21,447 nucleotides of DNA from Granulosicoccus sp964498925 (GTDB taxonomy: Bacteria > Pseudomonadota > Gammaproteobacteria > Granulosicoccales > Granulosicoccaceae): NCBI GenBank assembly GCA_964498925.1, contig CAZCKD010000035.1, positions 1 through 21,447 on the forward strand, given 5' to 3'. Below are positions 14,719 to 21,447 of the stretch, one piece after another. The position numbers and the translations under genes were made by a program. Positions within the stretch are counted from its first letter, which is position 1. Each line of letters begins with the position of its first letter. The notes beneath the pieces are model-generated. The model did no database searches and had not been told where the DNA came from. It saw only the letters and a program-made list of their open reading frames with translations.

Positions 14719-15971
14719 GTGTCCGGTTCGGAACAAGCTGATGCGACCCACGATCGAGATCTGTTAGAGGAGCGTCGTGCCGTTTGGTATCCGGTTGAGT
14801 TCAGAGGAAGTGCGAGAGAGTACTTTCCGATCTGGATCGTCAATGTTGTACTCTGCATTCTTATTTTTTCATCTACTCACCTTGGGCGAAGGTTCGCACT
14901 AAACGTTATTTTTATGGCAATACCTATATTGATAACAACAACTTTGATTATCTTGCCAGCCCTATCCAGATATTTAAAGGGCGAGTTATTGCCGTAATAG
15001 CATTCATTATTGTTACTGTGGCCAGTAGCTTTAATTATCTCGTTGGATTGGTCTTTTTTTCGGTGCTCGTCATTTTAGCTCCTTGGGTTGTTTGGCGATC
15101 TCTCCGGTTCAATGCGCGAATGAGTAGTTTTAGAAACCTGCGTTTTGGATTTCAACAAAAATTATTGCCATTGTATGGAATTTGGATTCTCGCGCCAGGC
15201 GCGGCTATTTTAGTTATCGTGGCGTTAGGGAGTGCCTGTGCTCTCGCTTTAGGGCTTGTCCCTGAAAGAATCATTGCGTGGCTTGTTGCTGCCGGTACGT
15301 TATTGTTTTACCCCGTGTTGCCGTGGGTGAAAAAAATGATGATGAACTACAGCATGAACGGACATCGATACGGCGCTTCGAAATTCTCGGCCAAGTATCT
15401 TACGGGTCGCACCTATCGGATTTACATGCTGGGTATATCGATTGGCATTCTTGCTATTTACGCGTTGCTTGCGCAGTTAGCCTTTTTGTTTGTTCTCATC
15501 ATCTTCGTGACCGGGGACATTATTGAAATGCCTTTTGATGTTGGAATAACTTCAGACGACTTTATTAGCGCTATACAGCACTATTTCAGAAATATCGAGC
15601 TGATCGATGTATTAGTTATTGTGGCGATACCTTTTTTCATTGCTCTGATTGGCTATGCAAATTTTCGTGCAAGCATGCGCGGCTACTTTTATGGCGCCGC
15701 AAATTTGGCTGAGAAAATTACGTTTCAATCTTCGGTTAGAACATGGCCGCTTTATTGGATATTTTTGACTAATTTATTAGTATTGATTGCTACGCTCGGG
15801 TTGGCTTATCCTTGGGTCAGCGTCCGGCTTGCAAAGTACTACGCCAAAAACACCATGGTGTTTTCTAAAATTTCCTTAGATGACTTTGTTGCTGGAGAAG
15901 AGGAAACGCTCTCTGCACTTGGAGAGGAGGTTGGAGAAGCCTTTGATATGGACATGGATATCGCAATTTAA
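14719..15971 (+). pseudogene. DUF898 (YjgN-family) paralogue with a one-base frameshift
   Basis: GTG 14719 has AGGAG at 14707-14711. The frame reads VWYPVEFRGSAREYFPIW like the intact copy upstream, but after VVLCILIF it departs from it and stops at 14997. In another frame, from base 14874, the expected YSPWAKVRTKRYFYGNT continues without a stop to 15971, ending in the same tail (EAFDMDMDIAI). Counting codons against the intact copy, exactly one base is missing in the six-T run at 14864-14869; seven Ts would give CILIFFIYSPW. Restored length is 417 residues, against 409 for the upstream copy. The remainder is intact, so the lesion is recent, a sequencing error, or bypassed by slippage. A methionine at 15018 could start a shortened 317-residue protein lacking the N-terminal block. 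Confidence 0.85.
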
Positions 15972-15993
15972 CTCAGCGATGCAGCTTTTGTAG

Positions 15994-16028
15994 ATACTTA
16001 TTCTGGTTGAATCGAATGCCAGAAGTAT
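15994..16028. terminator. Hairpin between convergent DUF898 copy and P450 gene
   Basis: ATAC and TTCTGG pair with CCAGAA and GTAT around a 12-nt loop, with a 3-nt bulge (TTA) on the left arm. It lies between two convergent stop codons. It has no clear T tract, so it may be a weak bidirectional terminator or an mRNA 3'-end stabiliser. Confidence 0.4.
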
Positions 16029-16055
16029 TCGCTGTTTGTCGGCTGCGTTTATTCT

Positions 16056-17216
16056 TTAGCGTGTACTTACCTGCACCGACAATGGCCCCCTAAACGCCCA
16101 TCCAACCATCGAAACGTCGCCTGCAAGTTGAATATCTGGAAAATGATCGAACAACATCGGTAGCGCAACCTCCGCAATCAACGTTCGAGATGCCGCAGCA
16201 CCTGCGCAGAAATGCGGCCCGGCACCGAAACTGATGGCTTTTGCTGTATCGCGGGTAATATCGAACTTATCAGAATCGTTAAAAACCGATTCGTCTCGAT
16301 TACCGCTACTGAACATAAGAAATGCCCGGCTATCGTTAGTGAAATCGATATCGTTATAAGAAAACGTTTTCGCTATTCGTCGCGGTGACATACCGATGGG
16401 GGAATTCCAGCGGGAGTATTCCTCGAAGGCTTGCAACCATGTGGCATTGCCTTGCTTGATGTTATCGAGTTGCTCGGGATGTGATAACAATGCCCATACG
16501 GTACCTGCAATCGCATCTCGGGGTTCGTTCTGTCCGCCGCTAATGGCTAATTTTATGTTCGCTCGTATGCTTTCCATAGGCTGATTTCCCCGGCTTAGAA
16601 CACTCAATAGGGAAGAGTTAGGTTCGCGCCTTAGCGGCTCCAGCATCTCATCAATACTGTCATCGATAAGCTTTGTGGCGTCGACGCAGCGTTGTTCGGT
16701 AGCGGCATCACCGGTGTAGTTTGCGATGCCATCAATCATGCCCTGTGACACAGCGTCCATCTGCACAGTACTAAGATTTGTCAGACCTGTGATGTGACGA
16801 AGCGCGTGTGCAGAAACCGGCATGGCGTAGTCGCTGACAATATCGAAACTCCCGGAATTTAGAGCCGCAGTGTCCAACAACTGGCGAGTGTCCTCCTCGA
16901 ATTGTTGTTTCCATATTTCCTTGACCGTTCGTGGAGAAACGGAGGGAAGAATGTCCCGACGTTCTTTGAGATGGGCTTCCCCATCCTTGCGCATCATGTT
17001 TTGACCCATTAACCGGGTCATTAAGCCGCCGGGTTGATCTGAGGAGAAAACGGATACGTTCTTTTCACAGACAAAAATATCGTCCCTTTTCGTCAATAAG
17101 GTTGCATCCAGCTGAGGTACGTAACAAATCGGAGCCTGTTTGCGCATCGCTTGCAGTGATGGATACGGATCGTTAGCGAACTGCTGTAAATCGATATTGA
17201 ATTCAGGGGCTTTCAC
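16056..17216 (-). CDS. Cytochrome P450 (soluble, bacterial class I type)
   Basis: This 386-residue protein has no membrane anchor, as is usual for bacterial P450s. The start is GTG at 17214-17216 with AGGAG 8 bases upstream on the minus strand. The heme-thiolate loop is FGAGPHFCAG with Cys337 as ligand. The K-helix ExxR is EYSR (in FEEYSRW). The C-helix region reads HLKERRDILPSVSP. The I-helix reads SGGQNEPRDAIAGT, so the usual acid-threonine pair (AGxxTT) is replaced by N-E-P-R. This variant occurs in some proteobacterial P450 families. No ferredoxin or reductase gene is adjacent, so electrons must come from partners encoded elsewhere. The substrate is unknown. The gene is divergent from the lipoprotein gene. 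Confidence 0.93.
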   Translation of the reverse strand: MKAPEFNIDLQQFANDPYPSLQAMRKQAPICYVPQLDATLLTKRDDIFVCEKNVSVFSSDQPGGLMTRLMGQNMMRKDGEAHLKERRDILPSVSPRTVKEIWKQQFEEDTRQLLDTAALNSGSFDIVSDYAMPVSAHALRHITGLTNLSTVQMDAVSQGMIDGIANYTGDAATEQRCVDATKLIDDSIDEMLEPLRREPNSSLLSVLSRGNQPMESIRANIKLAISGGQNEPRDAIAGTVWALLSHPEQLDNIKQGNATWLQAFEEYSRWNSPIGMSPRRIAKTFSYNDIDFTNDSRAFLMFSSGNRDESVFNDSDKFDITRDTAKAISFGAGPHFCAGAAASRTLIAEVALPMLFDHFPDIQLAGDVSMVGWAFRGPLSVQVSTR

Positions 17217-17426
17217 GCAATGATCTCCTGCGCTGAAACTGACTTAGTCCTAGGTTTTCGCATTGTTTCTAGATATTACCCTGCCGGGCGCCTTTAAACG
17301 TTTTTCGGTGAATATTTCGAGGATTGCACGGAAATTGATAGGTAAGGGTTAAATGATATTTGCAGAGAATGTTGCGTCTCCTATTCTCCTGCTGTGAAAC
17401 GTTAATTGCTGGGAAGTTTGAATCTG

Positions 17427-18935
17427 ATGAATCAGTTGCGGGTAGTTATTTCGTCTTTATTGCTAGGGGTTATTTCGGGTTGCGGCGGCAGTGAATCCAA
17501 CAATGCGGTGCTGTCTGATGACACGCTCGACCCGGGCGCATCCGCGTTTGTTCAAGTGCCTGCTTTTCAGGGCGATGTGCCATTTACGCGAGTGCTCAGC
17601 ATCGATCTGGATCCCATGATATCGGCTGCGGGTTTGGATAGAGCTTACTCGGGCATCATGGCGCGAGATGGTGAAAGCGTCATTGTCAACGTCGAAGATA
17701 ACGGCGGAAATGTCAGCGGCATTATCCGGATGGACACGCAGTCAGGCGAGGCGAGCTGGATGTTCACGGATATGTCCGAAGATACCCGTGTGCTGTTCGA
17801 TGCCGACAATACCCCTGTTGCTGTACTTGCAGTGGGTTGCGGTGATTTGTCTTATGCCTCTGCTCAGGGTATTGAACCCACTGATATGTCGGGAATCATT
17901 CCTACAGGAAGATGCTACTCCGCAAGACCTCTTGTATCTGCGGATGGTTCGGTGGCGTTAATCGGCACATACGAGGCAGGGGACGGCACGCCTTTTCTAT
18001 CAGCGAGTGCAGAACTGCATGCGTATACATTCAATACTGCGGATCTAAAGACCTACCCGGATGTTTCAATGACGGTTAATGAGATTGATCTTGCTCCTAG
18101 ATTGCTAGCAACGACTTTTCAAAATGGTGACTTCAGTGATAACGGATCATTGTTGTTATCACAGCAGTGGTGGGAAGGCAGCGACGATAGGGGTAACGTG
18201 ATTCGTCAGGTCGGCGGTGTACTTTGGGATACATCAAGCGGCTCTTGGAGTGTTCTGGGGTCGGCACCTGATGAACGAGGTTGCCGTGATACACAGAAAG
18301 TGTCATGTGTCCCGGATTACGACTACGTGTTGTCTCCTGATAGCACAACCCAATACGCCCATGTTCCGACCGCATCAATTATCAATGAAGGCGTCGGACC
18401 CATTGTCGATTTTGCTACGTTCGTCAATAGAACCTCGACGAGAGAACCTCTTTCAGTAGTCGTAGAAAATCTGGATAACGGAGACGGCTTAACGGTCAAT
18501 CGCGATGGTTCGCAGTTGGTTTTTTTCGCCAGCACTGATACTAATGAGTTAGAACAGGGGTATACCTTTTACAATCAGTCCACTGGGCAGTTTATTTCGC
18601 TTAACCGATCTTTAAGAGCGTGTTTTGTACAGGACGAGAATGGCAACATCATAGACCCGAGTGATTGTGAATACACATCAGTTCCCGCAACTCTCACTAG
18701 CAACGCAACATCATTTTCCGCAAGTGGCGACCACGTTCTATTTCGAGCAATCAGTCGGTTCACCGCTGATTTTCGACAGGCCTCTAATGGCTTCTTACTT
18801 GATGTAAATAACGCCGCTATGTATACGATTCCACAAGACTTTTCGTCTGATCCAGACACCCTGAGTGGTGATGCCAATTTGTTGCTTGGGAACACAGGTT
18901 TTCCCGACTATGACTTTTTGATTGGTGAGCGATAG
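17427..18935 (+). CDS. Secreted lipoprotein of unknown function
   Basis: The start is taken as ATG 17427, with GGGAAG at 17411-17416 and a clean signal peptide. A TTG at 17406 would add seven residues without a better site. The signal ends in a lipobox, GVISGC, so Cys19 is the predicted lipidated residue; GGSESNNA follows as a flexible tether. The ~480-residue mature part is beta-rich, with recurring patterns such as DGESVIVNVEDNG, DGSVALIGTYEAGDG and RDGSQLVFFAST that recall TolB-like or WD-type propeller strands. It contains several Cys residues in probable pairs (GCRDTQKVSC, ACFVQDE...DCEYTS), suggesting disulfides in the periplasm or outside the cell. I do not recognise a family and assign no function. 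Confidence 0.75.
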   Translation: MNQLRVVISSLLLGVISGCGGSESNNAVLSDDTLDPGASAFVQVPAFQGDVPFTRVLSIDLDPMISAAGLDRAYSGIMARDGESVIVNVEDNGGNVSGIIRMDTQSGEASWMFTDMSEDTRVLFDADNTPVAVLAVGCGDLSYASAQGIEPTDMSGIIPTGRCYSARPLVSADGSVALIGTYEAGDGTPFLSASAELHAYTFNTADLKTYPDVSMTVNEIDLAPRLLATTFQNGDFSDNGSLLLSQQWWEGSDDRGNVIRQVGGVLWDTSSGSWSVLGSAPDERGCRDTQKVSCVPDYDYVLSPDSTTQYAHVPTASIINEGVGPIVDFATFVNRTSTREPLSVVVENLDNGDGLTVNRDGSQLVFFASTDTNELEQGYTFYNQSTGQFISLNRSLRACFVQDENGNIIDPSDCEYTSVPATLTSNATSFSASGDHVLFRAISRFTADFRQASNGFLLDVNNAAMYTIPQDFSSDPDTLSGDANLLLGNTGFPDYDFLIGER

Positions 18936-18975
18936 CGCGTAGCGTGATCCTCGTTAGAAAGTCTGGAGTGATTAG

Positions 18976-19149
18976 TTGAATCCTCGGGGTTCAAGTTTGA
19001 TAGTCTTGGGTGATCGAAGCCGGTTTATTGCCGGAGTCAGTATTGCGTTCGGCACTACTTCTGCGACGCTAGTGCCGGCTCTGGCATCGACTCTGTTATC
19101 GGCCCTAGCTCATCGTTACGCTCTAGCGTACAAGACTGAATGCATCTGA
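18976..19149 (+). CDS. Possible 57-residue hydrophobic small protein or leader peptide
   Basis: A TTG at 18976 is preceded by GGAG at 18965-18968 with ideal 7-nt spacing. It opens a 57-codon frame ending TGA at 19147-19149, one base before the ATG of the molybdopterin oxidoreductase. The product begins with NPRGSSLIVLGDRSRF and then has a long hydrophobic, small-residue stretch (IAGVSIAFGTTSATLVPALA), followed by STLLSALAHRYALAY. A single membrane segment is plausible. The downstream gene has no visible Shine-Dalgarno sequence of its own, so coupling through this frame would make sense. It could also be a chance open frame in a structured leader. No homologue is recognised. Confidence 0.35.
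   Translation: MNPRGSSLIVLGDRSRFIAGVSIAFGTTSATLVPALASTLLSALAHRYALAYKTECI
19050..19077. repeat. Perfect 8-bp hairpin upstream of the molybdopterin oxidoreductase
   Basis: CGGCACTA and TAGTGCCG pair perfectly around a 12-nt loop (cttctgcgacgc), about 75 bases before ATG 19151 and inside the possible small ORF. There is no T tract. It may be a leader-RNA structure or an inverted repeat for a regulator. It does not match what I know of the molybdenum-cofactor riboswitch. Confidence 0.35.
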
Positions 19150-19150
19150 T

Positions 19151-21238
19151 ATGACTTCACAAATTCGCAAGCGCTCGGTTTGTCCGCATGACTGTCCTAG
19201 TGTTTGTGCGTTAGATGTTGAGGTGCTTGATAGCTCTACGATCGGTAAAGTGTATGGCGCTAAAGATCACAGCTATACACAGGGTGTAATTTGCGCGAAG
19301 GTTTCGCGCTATTCAGAAAGAGTGCATCACCCCGATCGGCTAATGACGCCCATGAAGCGCGTGACGGCAAAAAGTGCAACGCGGCAGGGTCAACCCACTC
19401 ACTTTGAACCGATTAGCTGGGAGGAGGCGCTCTCTACGATCACCGAAAAGTTTGTGTCGGTTCGTGATGAGTTCGGTAGCGAAGCACTGTGGCCCTATCA
19501 CTATGCAGGCACGATGGGCCTGGTTCAACGGGATGGGCTCGACCGATTTCGTCGCGCGTTCCAGACATCGCGCCAGCATTCCACGTTTTGTACCGCACTA
19601 TCAGATGCAGGATTTAAAGCCGGAACCGGAAAGAAGCAGGGCGGCGATGCCCGATTGATGCATAAAAGTGATTTGATTGTGGTGTGGGGTGGAAATCCTG
19701 TAAGCACTCAAGTCAACGTGATGCATCACGTCTCACAGGCAAAACGGCATAACGGCGCTAAGTTCATCGTTATTGATCCCTACCGCACTAAAACAGCTGA
19801 TAAGGCTGATTTGCACTTGATGTTAAAGCCGGGTACTGACGGTGCTCTGGCGTGCGCTGTGATGCATGTTTTGTTCGAAGAGGGAATGGCTGATGAGCAG
19901 TACATGCGTAAATACACGGACAAACCGGATGAATTGCGCGAACACCTGTCAACAAGAACACCGGAATGGGCCGCGAAAATAACGGGTTTGTCGGTTGATG
20001 AGATTATTCAATTTGCACGAATGTACGGTGAGAGTAAAAACAGCTTTCTTCGTATCGGTTATGGACTGTCGCGTTCGAGGAATGGCGCTGTCAACATGCA
20101 TGCCGTCAGTTGCTTGCCGGCAGTCACGGGTGCGTGGCAATTTGAAGGAGGCGGAGCACTGCATAGTAACGCCGATATCTACAAGTTGGATCGAGCGCGA
20201 ATACAAGGTACCGATATACCGTGCAATACCCGTGTTATTGACCAATCTCGGATTGGATATGCTTTGCTCGGTAATACGTCGGATTTACAAGATGGGCCGC
20301 CTATCAAAGCGCTGTTTATTCAAAATACAAATCCTGCTGTTGTCGCACCCGATACTCGCAGGGTGCTGGATGGTCTCGCTAGAGAAGATCTATTTACAGT
20401 TGTACACGAGCAATTTTTAACAGAAACAGCGGAGTATGCCGATATCGTTTTACCGGCCACTATGTTTCTAGAACATGATGATATTTACACGGCGGGTGGT
20501 CACACGCATTTGCAAATAGGTCGTCGGTTAATTGATGTACCTGGCCAATGCAAAAGTAATCATGATGTATTAAGAGCATTAGCAGAGCGACTCGATTTAG
20601 ATCATGTCGGTTTCCGCATCACCGAGCGCGAACTGATCGACGATATGCTCAAAGCCTCCGAATTACCTGATTTTGATTCGATGGTTGAATCCGGCGGTCA
20701 TGACTGTGCTCCGGATACATTTGAAGACGCTAATTTTCTCAATGGTTTTGGAACTCCGGATGGAAAATTTCATTTTTCACCTGACTGGAAAAGGGTGGGT
20801 CCTAACGTCGAGGGCATACCAAAATTTCCAGACCATTGGGCCGTGACGGATATGCCCAGTGAAGCAATGCCATTGAGATTGGTTGCAGCTCCGGCAAGAC
20901 AATTTTTAAATACCAGCTTTACCGAGACGCCTTCCAGTCGGCGTATGGAAAAGCATCCGGCGATAAAAATCCATGCGGAAGACTTGTCACGATATGGACT
21001 CATTGATGGTCAGATCGCGACAATAGGCAATGATTTAGGCGAGATATCGCTACGAACTCAGGAATTTGATGGTGTTCAACCCGGCACTATCGTAGTGGAG
21101 AGCATTTGGCCGAACAGAGATTTTGTGGGCGGTTTGGGGATCAATACGCTGATTAGCAGTGAGCCCGGTAAACCCAATGGCGGGGCGGTATTTCACGATA
21201 CCGCAGTCTGGATAAAGCCTGCCGAGCCTAAATTGTAA
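19151..21238 (+). CDS. Molybdopterin-dependent oxidoreductase (DMSO reductase superfamily), cytoplasmic
   Basis: This 695-residue protein belongs to the bis-MGD enzyme superfamily. A [4Fe-4S] motif sits at the N-terminus: C11-x3-C15-x3-C19 (CPHDCPSVC) and C48 (VICAK), with K50 behind it. Further landmarks are ISWEEAL, VVWGGNPVSTQ, FIVIDPYRTKTADKADL, LKPGTDGALA, FIQNTNPAVVAPD and the C-terminal cofactor domain (ALF...GGAVFHDTAVW). The residue facing the metal lies around STFCTALSDAG; C147 or S151 are candidates and I cannot settle it. There is no Tat signal and no ferredoxin or membrane subunit beside it, so it is a single-subunit cytoplasmic enzyme with an unknown substrate and electron partner. 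It is much shorter than the formate dehydrogenase alpha subunit and lacks its N-terminal clusters. ATG 19151 has no clear ribosome site. Confidence 0.85.
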   Translation: MTSQIRKRSVCPHDCPSVCALDVEVLDSSTIGKVYGAKDHSYTQGVICAKVSRYSERVHHPDRLMTPMKRVTAKSATRQGQPTHFEPISWEEALSTITEKFVSVRDEFGSEALWPYHYAGTMGLVQRDGLDRFRRAFQTSRQHSTFCTALSDAGFKAGTGKKQGGDARLMHKSDLIVVWGGNPVSTQVNVMHHVSQAKRHNGAKFIVIDPYRTKTADKADLHLMLKPGTDGALACAVMHVLFEEGMADEQYMRKYTDKPDELREHLSTRTPEWAAKITGLSVDEIIQFARMYGESKNSFLRIGYGLSRSRNGAVNMHAVSCLPAVTGAWQFEGGGALHSNADIYKLDRARIQGTDIPCNTRVIDQSRIGYALLGNTSDLQDGPPIKALFIQNTNPAVVAPDTRRVLDGLAREDLFTVVHEQFLTETAEYADIVLPATMFLEHDDIYTAGGHTHLQIGRRLIDVPGQCKSNHDVLRALAERLDLDHVGFRITERELIDDMLKASELPDFDSMVESGGHDCAPDTFEDANFLNGFGTPDGKFHFSPDWKRVGPNVEGIPKFPDHWAVTDMPSEAMPLRLVAAPARQFLNTSFTETPSSRRMEKHPAIKIHAEDLSRYGLIDGQIATIGNDLGEISLRTQEFDGVQPGTIVVESIWPNRDFVGGLGINTLISSEPGKPNGGAVFHDTAVWIKPAEPKL

Positions 21239-21264
21239 GCTTAATGGTAAAGGAACTAAGCGGA

Positions 21265-21289
21265 TTGACAGGTATCTAACAATTAGAAT
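21265..21289 (+). promoter_or_regulatory. Weak promoter candidate before the terminal gene
   Basis: A consensus-perfect TTGACA at 21265-21270 is followed by TAGAAT at 21284-21289 (five of six). The spacer is only 13 bases, well below the usual 16-18, so the pair may not work together. The 91-bp gap to the next start holds nothing else I can name. Confidence 0.2.
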
Positions 21290-21329
21290 CACGTCTCCTC
21301 TTTGTATTGTTTAAACAGTGAGTGTTTTC

Positions 21330-21447
21330 ATGAAAAAAGTATCCAGATTTGCAGCGATTTTTGTGGCTGTAGCTGGCCTTTTGCTAAGTGTCGTTGCAAG
21401 TGCAGCTGAGCCGGTATCAAAATCGCGATTTGCAGGCGTGGCCATCG
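21330..21447 (+). CDS. Secreted protein, N-terminus only (3' partial)
   Basis: ATG 21330 opens a frame that runs to the window edge. The 39 visible residues are a textbook Sec signal peptide: MKKVSRF, a hydrophobic core (AAIFVAVAGLLLSVV) and a cleavage site after ASA, leaving AEPVSKSRFAGVAI as the mature start. There is no lipobox. The product continues outside the window and its family cannot be judged from this fragment. Confidence 0.75.
   Translation, partial: MKKVSRFAAIFVAVAGLLLSVVASAAEPVSKSRFAGVAI

Noticed and set aside
14864..14869. Programmed -1 ribosomal frameshifting in the second DUF898 gene
   Set aside because: The site is not a canonical X-XXY-YYZ heptamer in the zero frame, no strong downstream stem or pseudoknot was seen, and the intact copy has no such site. 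Kept only as a possibility in the findings.
20000..20420. Overlapping 141-codon frame inside the molybdopterin oxidoreductase gene
   Set aside because: It is an alternative-frame shadow with no motif, in the middle of a strongly conserved enzyme.

Overview
The window reads as a piece of a chromosome from a Gram-negative, probably marine or free-living, gammaproteobacterium. This rests on a GlyGly-CTERM/rhombosortase-type tail, a DUF1840 protein, a YdjM-type membrane hydrolase, lipoprotein and Sec signals, DUF898/YjgN proteins and a base composition near 50% GC. Genus is not determinable from sequence alone. There are no rRNA, tRNA, CRISPR or insertion-sequence signatures. Several genes start at GTG, placed by good Shine-Dalgarno spacing.

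Layout. (1) 1-2800: two exported surface or envelope proteins on +. The first is the end of a kelch-propeller protein with calcium-binding DxDxDG repeats and a GlyGly-CTERM tail. The second is a secreted protein made of twelve short repeats grouped in four super-repeats, ending in a peptidoglycan-binding domain. (2) 2858-3928: a YdjM-like membrane hydrolase (-) and a DUF1840 protein (+), divergent from a very short shared region. (3) 4017-9466: a LysR regulator, then a two-gene NAD-dependent molybdenum/tungsten formate dehydrogenase. Its beta subunit is a NuoE-NuoF (FdsG-FdsB) fusion and its alpha subunit is an FdsA/NuoG-like catalytic protein. A perfect 10-bp inverted repeat lies in the promoter region. 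(4) 9484-11650: a 16-bp-stem bidirectional terminator, then sucD and sucC (-), the two subunits of succinyl-CoA synthetase. (5) 11651-12132: a 480-bp gap with several hairpins. (6) 12133-15971: DUF898 membrane protein, M48 membrane protease, then a second DUF898 copy broken by a one-base deletion in a T run. (7) 16056-17216: a soluble bacterial cytochrome P450 (-). (8) 17427-18935: a lipoprotein of unknown function. (9) 18976-21238: a possible 57-residue hydrophobic small ORF directly abutting a cytoplasmic molybdopterin oxidoreductase. (10) 21330-end: start of a secreted protein.

Working together. The fdh pair would oxidise formate to CO2 and pass electrons through iron-sulfur clusters and FMN to NAD+, with the LysR protein as the likely local regulator. 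The sucCD pair is TCA-cycle housekeeping, separated from fdh by the shared terminator. The DUF898-M48-DUF898' cluster looks like a membrane protease unit whose integral-membrane partner gene was duplicated, with one copy recently frameshifted. No single known mobile or defence system is visible. The least explained items are the super-repeat protein, the duplicated DUF898 around the protease, the structured leader upstream of it, and the small ORF before the second molybdoenzyme.
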